Position numbers and translations under genes: made by a program. Shown piece by piece: positions 1-7,982 of a DNA stretch of 64,000 nt. How positions within the stretch are numbered: position 1 is the first letter of the stretch; every line of letters starts with the position of its first letter. Below the pieces are notes generated by a model that ran no database searches, was not told the origin of the DNA, and saw nothing but the letters and a program-made list of their open reading frames with translations. This stretch comes from Christiangramia sediminis (GTDB lineage Bacteria > Bacteroidota > Bacteroidia > Flavobacteriales > Flavobacteriaceae), in NCBI RefSeq assembly GCF_020552705.1, contig NZ_JAJBZG010000005.1:372001-436000 (forward strand), written 5' to 3'.

Positions 1-201
1 AAATGCGATCTGGGTAACTTCTGTTGGAAGAACTCCGGCTTCCTTCAATACATATTCTATCGCATTTGCTGGAAAGACAGGATCATTCTTAATACGACTA
101 AAACGTTCCTCCTGTGCCGCGGCGACTATTTTTCCATCTACGATTAAAGCGGCGGCGCTATCATGAAAAAAAGCAGAGATCCCTAAAATTACTTCAGCCA
201 T
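1..201 (-). CDS. Carbamoyltransferase, NodU/CmcH/SxtI type (N-terminal 67 codons, partial)
   Basis: Only the first 67 residues lie in the window; the rest runs off the left edge. The ATG at 201 opens a reading frame beginning MAEVILGISAFFHDSAAA and continuing through VDGKIVAAAQEERFSR, the N-terminal signature of the NodU/HypF-like carbamoyltransferases: the GIS-x-FHDSAAA stretch of the ASKHA-fold YrdC-less subfamily and the AAQEERF motif. These enzymes transfer a carbamoyl group from carbamoyl phosphate to a hydroxyl on a sugar or small molecule. It is the last gene of a tight minus-strand run; the stop codon of the preceding SxtJ-like gene lies one base upstream of this start, which implies translational coupling. 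The substrate cannot be judged from this fragment. Confidence 0.85.
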   Translation of the reverse strand, partial: MAEVILGISAFFHDSAAALIVDGKIVAAAQEERFSRIKNDPVFPANAIEYVLKEAGVLPTEVTQIAF

Positions 202-202
202 G

Positions 203-580
203 CTAAAACGGATTTTTTAGATCTGAAGGATTAAATATGTGATTTCGTTCCAGCAGCACAGAATTTGAAGATCTTTTGAAATTTTTTAATTTTAATGAAT
301 CTTTACCCAGTATTTTTCTAAAAAGCCCAACAGGTGTTACTAAAAGAAAAAACAATAGAATGAGAAGAAGATTGGAGGTAATAAAACTAAGGAGCTTTCC
401 CAATCCAAACCATAAAAATGCCAGAGGCTTGAACACAACCGGAATAATTAAAGAAACCAATAGAACAGCTGCTCCAATTATGGGAAATTTCCAATCTTCA
501 ATGTACCAGCCATACATGATAAATCCCATAGCCAGCAAAATGCCGGTTTCCATAGATTGTCTCCTGCTTAGATCGAGCAT
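203..580 (-). CDS. SxtJ family membrane protein
   Basis: A 125-residue membrane protein counted from the ATG at 580. The frame is open back to a TTG at 586, directly after the stop of the upstream DUF5989 gene, so the start could be six bases earlier. Two hydrophobic hairpins are visible at about residues 12-50 (ILLAMGFIMYGWY, IIGAAVLLVSLIIPVVF) and 55-90, followed by a basic, hydrophilic C-tail. The size, the hydrophobic profile and the position immediately before a carbamoyltransferase match the SxtJ family, named after the uncharacterised membrane protein beside the carbamoyltransferase SxtI in the saxitoxin cluster. The function is unknown; a helper of carbamoyl transfer at the membrane is an inference from conserved adjacency. 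Confidence 0.7.
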   Translation of the reverse strand: MLDLSRRQSMETGILLAMGFIMYGWYIEDWKFPIIGAAVLLVSLIIPVVFKPLAFLWFGLGKLLSFITSNLLLILLFFLLVTPVGLFRKILGKDSLKLKNFKRSSNSVLLERNHIFNPSDLKNPF

Positions 581-586
581 ATTCAA

Positions 587-736
587 TTAAAAAAGGGAGT
601 AAATAAAGGGTGCGAGCGCTGAACCCGCTGTGAGTACAATAAGAAAACTAATAAGTAAAAGCATTACCAGAATTGGGATCATCCAGTATTTTTTCCTGGA
701 TCTTAAAAACAACCAAAACTCTTTTAAAGTTTCCAT
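587..736 (-). CDS. DUF5989 family small membrane protein (SxtK-like)
   Basis: A 49-residue protein that is too short for normal ORF cut-offs. The ATG at 736 begins METLKEFWLFLRSRKKYW, followed by one long transmembrane helix (about residues 19-38) and the ending GSALAPFIYSLF. The amphipathic KEFW-x-FLRSRKKYW head and the GSALAPFIY tail are the recognisable signature of DUF5989, a family of about 50 residues that repeatedly sits beside SxtJ and carbamoyltransferases. The stop codon (589-587) abuts a possible TTG start of the SxtJ-like gene and lies 6 bases from its ATG. The function is unknown; it may be a membrane adaptor for the neighbouring enzymes. The family and gene order are strong evidence that this is a real gene. 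Confidence 0.75.
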   Translation of the reverse strand: METLKEFWLFLRSRKKYWMIPILVMLLLISFLIVLTAGSALAPFIYSLF

Positions 737-745
737 AGATTCAAA

Positions 746-2653
746 TTACAATTTTTTAAGCAAATTTTCCGCTTCAATATTGCCAGGATTTGTTTGTAAA
801 AACTCATTCAGCAACTTTTTGGCCTTTGCATCCTGTCCCACCTGGTAATAAACTTCGGCCAACTTCAGTTTTCTGTTGGCAATTGAATCACTTTCCAAAA
901 CAGTTAGGTCTAACATCAACTTTTTGCTCATAATATCCCGTACATCCTTGCTTTCAATATATTCCAGGTAAGAGATTGCCTCGGTAAACTGCTCATTCTT
1001 TATCAGGTTCACCGTGATCTTTCTTGCAATTGCTACCGAAGCCTCTAACTTAAAAGCTTTCTTGTAGATAGAAATCGCCTTTTCATAATCATCAATTTGT
1101 GCGGCAAGATCGCCTGCCTTTATATAAAATTGCGGTTCGTTTGGATACTCCAGTATTATGGATTCAGAAATTTTTAAAGCAGATTCCAGATCTTTCCTGT
1201 TGTTATAATAACCGTAAAGAGATTCCATGGCCTGTTCCCAGCTAATTTTTCTCAAAGCCAACTGTCCCGCAATTTTTTCGGGGATACTAAGGTTACTACT
1301 GTCAAATTGCAATTTTTCATAATACGGCCAGCCCTGTTTTAGCATCATCACCTCATAAGCACCCTGCAAAGAATCAAGTTCTGTAATGGGCATTTTTTCT
1401 CTTAATTCCTTTAAAGTCCAGGAATTTTCCCATTTAAGATCCAGAACATTTTTCTTTTCAAAAGCCTTATAAAACTTATAGGCGATCAGGGAATAGCCTT
1501 GCAAATTAGGATGTACATGTTCTACAAGTAATTCATTTCCAATGCTCAAATGCGGGGACTGTTTGATAAATTCAGCCTCTGTTTCTACGAGGTGGACATT
1601 ATTGAATTTTTCAAAAGATCTTATAATTTCGTTGATCTCAGATGGCGCTCTAAAACGTAGCATATCCATTTCTTTCGCCTTAATAAAATTGGTTTTTGCC
1701 TTTTGATATTCGCCTTCTGAATAAGCTTTTTTGGCAATCTCAAAATAGGCCTGGGCAGATTTTTCGGCTGAAGTAGTGTCACTAACAAATGGCTGAATAT
1801 CTTTTTCATTGCTGGCGATCGTACTCAGAAATACCGGAATCTCATTTTCAGCTAAACCTTCCAGAAGACTTTCAAAATTGAACCTGAATTGCTCAATTCC
1901 ATCTTTATAAGTTTCAGAATTTAAAGGAATTGCCTGCTCTGCAACCATTTTTTTCATCAGGGTTTCCTCCTCTTGCTTTTCAGAATTAAAAATCCCCTGA
2001 ACTTTACTCATTCCGCTAGAAATTAATTGAACTAGACGATACTCCCGCATATCCAGCGCGAAATTCACCAGCCTGGGATAGCCTCCCAGAGAGTTCACTG
2101 CGCCAACTCCCAGCGCACCATAATATTCGTTATGCCCGGCATAGATCAATACCGCATCGGGATCATAAACCGGAAGTTCTTTAGCAAAATCCCGAAGTGT
2201 ATAAGAGTTGACCGCCGTCAGTGATAAATTGATGATCTCTATATCTTCTTCAGGAAAATTTTCATTCATCGCGTACTGAAGCCACCTGTGAAAAGAACCA
2301 TTTTTAAGGTATGGATAACCTATACCGGTGGAAGCTCCCAACACAAAGACCCTTTTTGTTCTGCTGTCTTTTTCAGCTTTAAAAAGTTCACGGTAACCCG
2401 CGGTGGCATTATTGGTTCCGAAGAAATATTTATTCGAAACATTGGGGTTCATATAAATATAACCGGGCTTATTTTCAGCTTCAGTAAAGAGTGGAAAATC
2501 TGATCCATAGCCCGCAATTCTTAATACCACTTCAAGCAAAACGATAAATATCAATGCCAGAATTACCGCTGAAATCTTAAATATCAGAAGCTTTTTCCTG
2601 CTGATAGTATGGGAAGTTTTTAAGTGGGAACTTTCTGAATCTTTTCCTTTCAT
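746..2653 (-). CDS. Membrane-anchored SGNH/GDSL-type hydrolase with TPR repeats
   Basis: A 635-residue protein. A basic N-terminus leads into one transmembrane helix (about residues 22-43), so the rest is probably periplasmic. The SGNH-type blocks are visible: VLGASTG (Ser about 108), a block II-like Asn near 149 in LTAVNSYT, AGHNEYYG (173-179) and EHVHPNLQGY (378-387), which would supply the catalytic His. TPR-like helical repeats occur at about 300-335 and fill the region after about 490. Such proteins act as esterases or acyltransferases on lipids or glycans; the substrate is unknown. It opens the minus-strand run that continues into the DUF5989, SxtJ and carbamoyltransferase genes, with a 9-base gap to the first of these, and it occupies the place of the GDSL lipase SxtL in sxt clusters. 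Confidence 0.75.
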   Translation of the reverse strand: MKGKDSESSHLKTSHTISRKKLLIFKISAVILALIFIVLLEVVLRIAGYGSDFPLFTEAENKPGYIYMNPNVSNKYFFGTNNATAGYRELFKAEKDSRTKRVFVLGASTGIGYPYLKNGSFHRWLQYAMNENFPEEDIEIINLSLTAVNSYTLRDFAKELPVYDPDAVLIYAGHNEYYGALGVGAVNSLGGYPRLVNFALDMREYRLVQLISSGMSKVQGIFNSEKQEEETLMKKMVAEQAIPLNSETYKDGIEQFRFNFESLLEGLAENEIPVFLSTIASNEKDIQPFVSDTTSAEKSAQAYFEIAKKAYSEGEYQKAKTNFIKAKEMDMLRFRAPSEINEIIRSFEKFNNVHLVETEAEFIKQSPHLSIGNELLVEHVHPNLQGYSLIAYKFYKAFEKKNVLDLKWENSWTLKELREKMPITELDSLQGAYEVMMLKQGWPYYEKLQFDSSNLSIPEKIAGQLALRKISWEQAMESLYGYYNNRKDLESALKISESIILEYPNEPQFYIKAGDLAAQIDDYEKAISIYKKAFKLEASVAIARKITVNLIKNEQFTEAISYLEYIESKDVRDIMSKKLMLDLTVLESDSIANRKLKLAEVYYQVGQDAKAKKLLNEFLQTNPGNIEAENLLKKL

Positions 2654-2739
2654 TCTCTTTTATAAGAAACCGATCTAAATATCGATGCTTTTTTACTTCA
2701 GGCCAAAGGCTTTGCCTTAAAATATATCCCTAAAAAGAA

Positions 2740-2763
2740 AAAGCAGCACAATTGTGCTGCTTT
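2740..2763 (-). terminator. Rho-independent terminator downstream of rseP
   Basis: A perfect 12-bp inverted repeat, AAAGCAGCACAA followed by its complement, lies 22 bases after the rseP stop. Read on the minus strand it is followed by a T-rich run (TTTTTCTTTTTA), as expected for intrinsic termination of rseP before the SGNH gene. Confidence 0.8.
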
Positions 2764-2785
2764 CATATCAAATAATCTATATTAT

Positions 2786-4102
2786 CTACTCAAATAACCA
2801 GCGATATATATCGTTTCCATTCGCAAAAAGTACTAGCGCGATAAGGATAAAGAATCCAACCATCTGGGCAACCTCCATAAATTTATCGTTAGGTTTTCTT
2901 CCCGTCACCATTTCATAAAGCAAGAACATCACATGTCCCCCATCCAGTGCAGGAATTGGCAGAATGTTCATGAACGCTAGTATTATAGAAAGTAAGGCAG
3001 TGGTGTTCCAGAATCCGAACCAGTTCCAGGTATCAGGGAAAAGTCCGCCTATGGCTCCAAAACCACCTAACTGGGAAGGTCCTTTTTTGGTAAAGACATA
3101 TTTAAACTGATATATATAATCTCTTAAGGTCCAGTATCCATAATCGAAACCTTTATTGATGCTTTCCATAAAGCCAAATTTCTTTCGCTGAATATCAAAA
3201 TCATAGGTTTTAACAAAGCCTAACATTCCTTCTTCATCGGGAGTGATCGTTGTACTTTTTATCTCACCATCTCGCTCGTAAACAAGTTCAACTTCTTCAT
3301 TTTTAATTTCTGAAGTTACCGGAGCGATCTCATGCCAATACCCAATTTCCTTGTTATTTAAAGAAATAATTTTATCTCCCTTCTTAAGTCCAGCTTTCTC
3401 GGCAGCAAGTCCAACCTGAATTGAATCTAAAACGGGCGCCTGTATAGGCACAAATGGCTGCATAATTCCCTCTTGAAACATCTTCATCCCTATCTCTTCA
3501 GGAATTGAAATTGTCTCTTCTGAACCATTTTCATGAACTACCGTCACATTCTGAACATCTCTCATAAAAAGATGCTTATTTATATCAAGGCTGTTCTCAA
3601 ATTCTTTCCCGTTAACTTTCAGGATTCTATCACCGTCCTGAAAACCATATTCCTCGAAAGAATCTACCACCGCAAATCCTTCAGGCATATCGTCTGGACC
3701 TACATAGGCAGTTCCCCAAACGAACATGATCATCATATAAATAAGAAAACCAAGCACCAGGTTTACGGTAACCCCACCAAGCATAATAATAAGTCGCTGC
3801 CAGGTAGGCTTGCTTCTGAACTCCCAATCCTTGGGTTCTTCAGCCATTTGCTCCTTATCCATGCTCTCGTCTATCATTCCGGAGATTTTTACATAACCTC
3901 CAAGTGGTAGCCAGCCAATTCCATAGACCGTATCCCCGATCTTTTTCTTAAAAAGAGCGAATTTCACATCGAAAAAGAGAAAGAATTTCTCTACCCTGGT
4001 CTTAAAGAGTTTTGCCGGAATAAAATGACCTAATTCGTGAAGAACGATCAAAAAGGAAAGGCTTAATATTAATTGTATGGCTTTTACTAAAAATGGATCC
4101 AT
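2786..4102 (-). CDS. rseP: RIP metalloprotease RseP (site-2 protease)
   Basis: A 438-residue intramembrane zinc protease that cleaves membrane-bound regulators, such as anti-sigma factors, within the lipid bilayer. The zinc motif HELGH is at residues 22-26 in the first membrane helix, and the second metal-ligand motif, LDGGH, is at 386-390 in the third. Two PDZ-like domains lie between them, around 143-175 and 220-260 (for example GLAAEKAGLKKGDKI). The final helix covers about 412-428. The length is usual for the family. It stands alone between its own promoter box at about 4129-4157 and a strong terminator at 2740-2763. Confidence 0.95.
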   Translation of the reverse strand: MDPFLVKAIQLILSLSFLIVLHELGHFIPAKLFKTRVEKFFLFFDVKFALFKKKIGDTVYGIGWLPLGGYVKISGMIDESMDKEQMAEEPKDWEFRSKPTWQRLIIMLGGVTVNLVLGFLIYMMIMFVWGTAYVGPDDMPEGFAVVDSFEEYGFQDGDRILKVNGKEFENSLDINKHLFMRDVQNVTVVHENGSEETISIPEEIGMKMFQEGIMQPFVPIQAPVLDSIQVGLAAEKAGLKKGDKIISLNNKEIGYWHEIAPVTSEIKNEEVELVYERDGEIKSTTITPDEEGMLGFVKTYDFDIQRKKFGFMESINKGFDYGYWTLRDYIYQFKYVFTKKGPSQLGGFGAIGGLFPDTWNWFGFWNTTALLSIILAFMNILPIPALDGGHVMFLLYEMVTGRKPNDKFMEVAQMVGFFILIALVLFANGNDIYRWLFE

Positions 4103-4128
4103 CTGCTAACTTCAAATTTAAAATCGCA

Positions 4129-4157
4129 CAAAAGTAAGTTTTTAAAAGCTCCTACAA
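4129..4157 (-). promoter_or_regulatory. Bacteroidota-type promoter of rseP
   Basis: On the minus strand TACTTTTG (4136-4129) fits the TAnnTTTG -7 consensus of Bacteroidota sigma factor, and a TTG (4157-4155) lies 18 bases upstream, the expected -33 spacing. It lies 27 bases before the rseP start. Confidence 0.6.
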
Positions 4158-4232
4158 AAGTTTAAGTTTCAAGTGAATTCAGGTAAATAAAAAATTTCAC
4201 ATACAGAATTCGACTATTTGACGCACAGGCCA

Positions 4233-4240
4233 TAACTTTG
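4233..4240 (+). promoter_or_regulatory. -7 promoter box of the SCO gene
   Basis: TAACTTTG fits TAnnTTTG and lies 15 bases before the ATG at 4256. No TTG is found at the ideal -33 spacing. The presence of this box argues that the upstream TTG codon at 4238 is promoter sequence and not the start codon. Confidence 0.5.
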
Positions 4241-4255
4241 CAGAAATTTAAAGGT

Positions 4256-4930
4256 ATGCTCAAGTTTTTTGCACGATATAAAACCTTTGCCATAGTTTTC
4301 TTTATCCTTTCAGTAATTATAGTGCTTTGTATTTATAGCTTGCTGAAACCGGAAGAACGTCTACCCATTTATCAGCCAGATATGGTGAATGCAGAATTGG
4401 TAGATTCCAGCATGCAGTATGTTAGAAAATACCATAAGATTGCCGATTTTAACCTGGTAAACCAAAATGGCGATACTATTACCGAAGATTTTTATAAGGA
4501 TAAGATCTACATAGCCGACTTCTTCTTCACCACCTGCCTTACCATATGTCCCATAATGACAGATCATATGATAAAGATCCAGAAAGAAATTAAAAATGAT
4601 GAAGATGTTTATCTTTTATCCCACACTGTTTTTCCGGTAGCAGATAGTGTTCCCGTGCTAAAAAAATATGCCCTGGAAAAAGGAGTGATCGACGAAAAAT
4701 GGAATCTTGTCACTGGCGAAAAAAAAGAGATCTATGATCTGGCTCGTAAATCTTATTTAGCTACCAAATCTACCGGGGATGGGGGTCCCTACGATATGAT
4801 ACATACCGAAAATTTCGTGCTTGTAGATAAAAACAGGCAAATTCGGGGTTTCTATGATGGAACCGACCCTGAAGCCATAGAGAGCCTCATGCACGACCTT
4901 AAAATACTTAAGGAAGAGTATCACCAATAA
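4256..4930 (+). CDS. SCO1/SenC/PrrC family protein
   Basis: A 224-residue thioredoxin-fold copper-binding protein that helps assemble the CuA centre of cytochrome c oxidase or acts as a thiol reductase in the periplasm. The start is set at ATG 4256 because the open TTG at 4238 falls inside a promoter box. An N-terminal membrane helix (about residues 11-29) anchors it. The copper ligands are visible: C-x3-C in TTCLTICPIMTDH (Cys 94 and 98) and a His near 183 in DMIHTENF. It is a single gene 74 bases before feoA, which has its own promoter. Confidence 0.9.
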   Translation: MLKFFARYKTFAIVFFILSVIIVLCIYSLLKPEERLPIYQPDMVNAELVDSSMQYVRKYHKIADFNLVNQNGDTITEDFYKDKIYIADFFFTTCLTICPIMTDHMIKIQKEIKNDEDVYLLSHTVFPVADSVPVLKKYALEKGVIDEKWNLVTGEKKEIYDLARKSYLATKSTGDGGPYDMIHTENFVLVDKNRQIRGFYDGTDPEAIESLMHDLKILKEEYHQ

Positions 4931-4947
4931 TTTACCTGCATTAACTT

Positions 4948-4976
4948 TTGTATTGGTCTAAATTCCATTACTTTTG
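4948..4976 (+). promoter_or_regulatory. Promoter of feoAB
   Basis: TTG (4948-4950), an 18-base spacer and TACTTTTG (4969-4976) give a full match to the Bacteroidota TTG/TAnnTTTG promoter. The box lies 28 bases before the feoA GTG start, and a palindromic operator follows directly at 4982-4998. Confidence 0.65.
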
Positions 4977-4981
4977 CCTTG

Positions 4982-4998
4982 TTTAAAATCAATCTAAA
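4982..4998 (+). promoter_or_regulatory. Putative iron-regulator operator upstream of feoAB
   Basis: TTTAAAATCAATCTAAA differs by one base from the palindrome TTTAGAATCAATCTAAA at 29428-29444, upstream of the AraC/hemA pair. It begins 5 bases after the -7 box, covering the expected transcription start, where a bound repressor would block initiation. The architecture (TTTAG-N7-CTAAA) suits a DtxR-family dimer; this assignment is an inference. Confidence 0.5.
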
Positions 4999-5004
4999 TA
5001 AAAA

Positions 5005-5235
5005 GTGAAGGTAACGGTTGCTAATTTAAAAAGAGGCCAGCGTGGAATTATCAAGGAATTCTCATCAGATATGGTCCCTCTTAAGCTTCTTGAAATGGGT
5101 TGCCTTCCTGGGAACGAAGTAGAGCTTGTTCAAACTGCACCATTCCATGACCCCATGTATCTTAACATTAACGGGAGTCACCTGGCTATCAGAAAAGAGA
5201 CCGCTCTCCTAATAGAAATTGAATTAATAGGCTAA
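5005..5235 (+). CDS. feoA: FeoA, ferrous iron transport accessory protein
   Basis: A 76-residue SH3-like protein that binds FeoB and supports Fe2+ uptake. It begins with GTG at 5005; no ATG occurs in frame until about 5071, which would remove a third of the domain. The typical family pattern is seen: an N-terminal LKRGQRGIIKEF strand, LLEMGCLPGNEVELV and a final TALLIEIEL strand. The stop codon is followed after one base by the ATG of feoB, so the two are cotranscribed. The 17-bp palindrome before the start suggests iron-responsive repression. Confidence 0.92.
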   Translation: MKVTVANLKRGQRGIIKEFSSDMVPLKLLEMGCLPGNEVELVQTAPFHDPMYLNINGSHLAIRKETALLIEIELIG

Positions 5236-5236
5236 T

Positions 5237-7339
5237 ATGGGTAAGCAAATTAATGTTGCTTTAATTGGAAACCCCAACACCGGCAAGACTTCTGTATTCA
5301 ACCAGTTAACAGGGCTTAACCAAAAGGTTGGTAACTATCCTGGTATTACCGTAGAAAAAAAAGAAGGGATCTGTAAACTTCCTCGTGGCTTAAAAGCCCA
5401 TATTCTTGATCTTCCTGGTACTTACAGCCTAAACGCCTCTTCGTTTGATGAGAATGTGGTTATTGAACTGCTTCTCAATAAAAACGATAAAGATTTTCCT
5501 GATGTTGCCGTCGTGGTAAGTGATGTTGAAAATTTAAAACGAAATCTTCTTCTCTTTACACAGATCAAAGACCTTGGGATTCCAACTATCCTGGCTATTA
5601 ATATGGCAGACAGGATGGATCGCAAAGGAATCACGCTTGATGTAGAGCTTTTGGAAGAACGTCTAAAAACTAAAATTGCCCTTATAAGTGCCCGTAAACG
5701 AATGGGGATAGATCACCTAAAGGAACTCATTCTAAACTACCGTCATATTGCCGTGGAACCATGCGTAAATGCATCGGTGATAGACCCGGAATATTTCGGA
5801 AATCTGAGAAAAGCATTCCCTAACCAGTCCTTATATAAATTATGGCTGGTTATCACTCAGGATGTAAACTTCGGAAATATCAATAGAAGTGAACTGAAGA
5901 ACAAAACAGATTTTAGCACGAAATCTATTAGTGACCTAAAACGACTTCAGCAGAAAGAAACCATTTTAAGATATCAATTCATTAATGGCGTACTAAAAGA
6001 AACCATGGTAGTTGATAAAAATGCAGCTACCGATCTTAGGTCCCGACTGGATAGAATATTAACTCATAAAGTATGGGGATATTTCATTTTCTTCGGAATC
6101 TTATTATTGATATTTCAGGCGATCTACAGTTGGTCCAGCTATCCTATGGATATGATAGATACTGCTTTTGCCTCGCTAAGCGAATGGACAAAAGACACCT
6201 TTCCATCTGGTGTCTTTACAAATCTTATTTCAGAAGGAATTGTGCCGGGTCTCGGAGGAATTGTAATATTTATTCCGCAGATCGCTTTTCTCTTTCTTTT
6301 TATATCTATCCTGGAAGAATCTGGATATATGAGCAGGGTTGTGTTCTTAATGGACAGAATAATGCGCCGCTTTGGTCTAAGCGGAAAAAGCGTGGTGCCA
6401 CTCGTTTCGGGTACAGCCTGCGCAATCCCGGCGGTAATGGCAACCCGGAATATTGAAAATTGGAAAGAACGCTTAATTACCATTCTAGTGGTTCCGTTCA
6501 CCACCTGTTCGGCCAGATTACCGGTTTATCTTATCATTATAGCCCTTGTAATTCCAGATCGAACTTTCTTAGGGCTTAATTTACAAGGGATCACCCTTAT
6601 GATCCTTTATTTACTCGGGTTTGGAATGGCAATATTTTCAGCCTGGATCCTTAACAAGATCATGAAGACAAAATCAAAAAGTTATTTTGTCATCGAAATG
6701 CCTAACTACAAGCTGCCTATGCTTAAGAACGTGGCTATTAATGTAGTTGAAAAGACCAAATCTTTCGTATTTGGCGCGGGTAAGATCATCCTCGCTATAT
6801 CTGTTATCTTATGGGTTCTGGCGAGTTATGGCCCTGGAGAGAATTTTAATAATGCTGAAGAAATAGTTTCTTCAAAATATGATTCAGAAAGTACGATCAC
6901 CCAAAGCGAGCTAGATGAAGAGATCGCTTCTTTTAAACTGAAAAATTCATATATCGGCATCATGGGCCGAGGAATTGAGCCGGCAGTAGCCCCGTTGGGA
7001 TATGACTGGAAAATAGGAATTGCCATCATTAGTTCTTTTGCTGCCCGGGAAGTGTTTGTAGGTACACTGGCAACCATTTATAGTGTTGGTAGCGATGAAG
7101 AAGAAACAATTAAGAACAGAATGGCCGCAGAAACTAATCCTGTGCTGGGAGGACCATTATTTACCTTTGCAAGCGGAGTGAGCTTATTATTATTCTACGC
7201 ATTTGCATTACAATGTATGAGTACCCTGGCTATAGTTAAACGGGAGACTAATACCTGGAAATGGCCATTATTACAATTGATCATTATGAGCGGCTTCGCA
7301 TATGTAGTGGCCCTCATAGCTTTTCAGGTATTGAAATAG
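5237..7339 (+). CDS. feoB: FeoB, ferrous iron transporter
   Basis: A 700-residue inner-membrane Fe2+ importer with an N-terminal G-protein domain. G1 is GNPNTGKT (11-18), G3 is DLPG (about 58-61) and G4 is NMAD (about 122-125). A helical GDI-like spacer runs to about 270. The membrane part follows, with the Gate regions containing PxxSGxxCxxPA-like residues in VPLVSGTACAIPAVMA and TTCSARLPVYL, both typical of FeoB. The length is normal for a two-domain FeoB. A loop at about 545-575 (acidic, Ser-rich) interrupts the second Gate region. It lies downstream of feoA and before a Cys-rich FeoB-associated peptide. Confidence 0.96.
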   Translation: MGKQINVALIGNPNTGKTSVFNQLTGLNQKVGNYPGITVEKKEGICKLPRGLKAHILDLPGTYSLNASSFDENVVIELLLNKNDKDFPDVAVVVSDVENLKRNLLLFTQIKDLGIPTILAINMADRMDRKGITLDVELLEERLKTKIALISARKRMGIDHLKELILNYRHIAVEPCVNASVIDPEYFGNLRKAFPNQSLYKLWLVITQDVNFGNINRSELKNKTDFSTKSISDLKRLQQKETILRYQFINGVLKETMVVDKNAATDLRSRLDRILTHKVWGYFIFFGILLLIFQAIYSWSSYPMDMIDTAFASLSEWTKDTFPSGVFTNLISEGIVPGLGGIVIFIPQIAFLFLFISILEESGYMSRVVFLMDRIMRRFGLSGKSVVPLVSGTACAIPAVMATRNIENWKERLITILVVPFTTCSARLPVYLIIIALVIPDRTFLGLNLQGITLMILYLLGFGMAIFSAWILNKIMKTKSKSYFVIEMPNYKLPMLKNVAINVVEKTKSFVFGAGKIILAISVILWVLASYGPGENFNNAEEIVSSKYDSESTITQSELDEEIASFKLKNSYIGIMGRGIEPAVAPLGYDWKIGIAIISSFAAREVFVGTLATIYSVGSDEEETIKNRMAAETNPVLGGPLFTFASGVSLLLFYAFALQCMSTLAIVKRETNTWKWPLLQLIIMSGFAYVVALIAFQVLK

Positions 7340-7372
7340 TAAGGAATAGAAATCTAAACGACTTAAAAGAAC

Positions 7373-7519
7373 ATGGAACTTTTACAGGAAATACTGGTCT
7401 TTATCACTTTTATAATCGCATTAGGTTATATCATCACGAAGTTCGTGTGGAAACCTGCATTTTTAGGTGGTAAAAAGAAAGAAGGATCCTGTGGTGTTTC
7501 AGATTGTGGATGTGATTAA
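7373..7519 (+). CDS. FeoB-associated Cys-rich membrane protein
   Basis: A 48-residue protein: ATG at 7373, one transmembrane helix (about residues 4-24), then a short cytoplasmic tail with FLGGKKKEGSCGVSDCGCD. The helix plus a terminal Cys-x4-Cys-x-Cys cluster is the hallmark of the FeoB_associated family (Pfam FeoB_associated), often found just after feoB and possibly equivalent to FeoC as a metal or redox sensor. It is 33 bases downstream of feoB. Its stop TAA shares the palindromic TTAA (7516-7519) with the stop codon of the convergent gene. Confidence 0.8.
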   Translation: MELLQEILVFITFIIALGYIITKFVWKPAFLGGKKKEGSCGVSDCGCD

Positions 7520-7932
7520 TCTGTGCTCACTCTTTCAGAAATTTTTAAACTGAGGCTATATTCTTCCGAAGAAATCTTTTCATTTATCTCAGGATAAGGA
7601 TATACAACCAAAGTTTTAATAATAAGATCTTTCACATTGAAAAATTCTTCTATTGAAATATTAGATCCGGTTATTATTTTATCTCCTTTAAATTTTCCCT
7701 GTTCATAAAACTCAATTAATATCTTAACCTCACCAGCCCAGACGCAAGTAACTCCCTTTGGACATCTGGAATCTGAAATTACTTTTTTGAATTTAATAGA
7801 CTTATCATCTAATTGCATGATATCTCCAATACAAAGCGTGGCATCCTGCATGTTATAATTCGAAGGCTCAGAATCCTGAGCCAGGATGAATACTGATTGA
7901 AACAAGGCAAGAAAGAATATGCAGATTTTCAT
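7516..7932 (-). CDS. Hypothetical secreted protein with Cys/Trp motif
   Basis: A 138-residue protein with a signal peptide ending at about residue 19 (FILAQ). The mature part is mostly beta-strand in character and contains DSRCPKGVTCVWAGEVKI at about 55-72. This pattern (D-x-RCP-x3-C-x-W-x-G) is familiar from small secreted proteins of Flavobacteriia without known function; the two Cys probably form a disulfide. It converges on the FeoB-associated gene, with stop codons overlapping by four bases. I do not recognise a named family. Confidence 0.65.
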   Translation of the reverse strand: MKICIFFLALFQSVFILAQDSEPSNYNMQDATLCIGDIMQLDDKSIKFKKVISDSRCPKGVTCVWAGEVKILIEFYEQGKFKGDKIITGSNISIEEFFNVKDLIIKTLVVYPYPEINEKISSEEYSLSLKISERVSTD

Positions 7933-7982
7933 AGGAATCTTTATTATAAAGACGATTCAAATAGAAAATCGTTGCAAATACG

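Noticed and set aside
3533-3910. Plus-strand 125-residue ORF antisense to rseP
   Set aside because: Shadow of rseP; low-complexity translation with no signal.
6073-6456. Plus-strand 127-residue ORF within feoB
   Set aside because: Lies in another frame of the FeoB membrane region; composition is that of a shadow frame.
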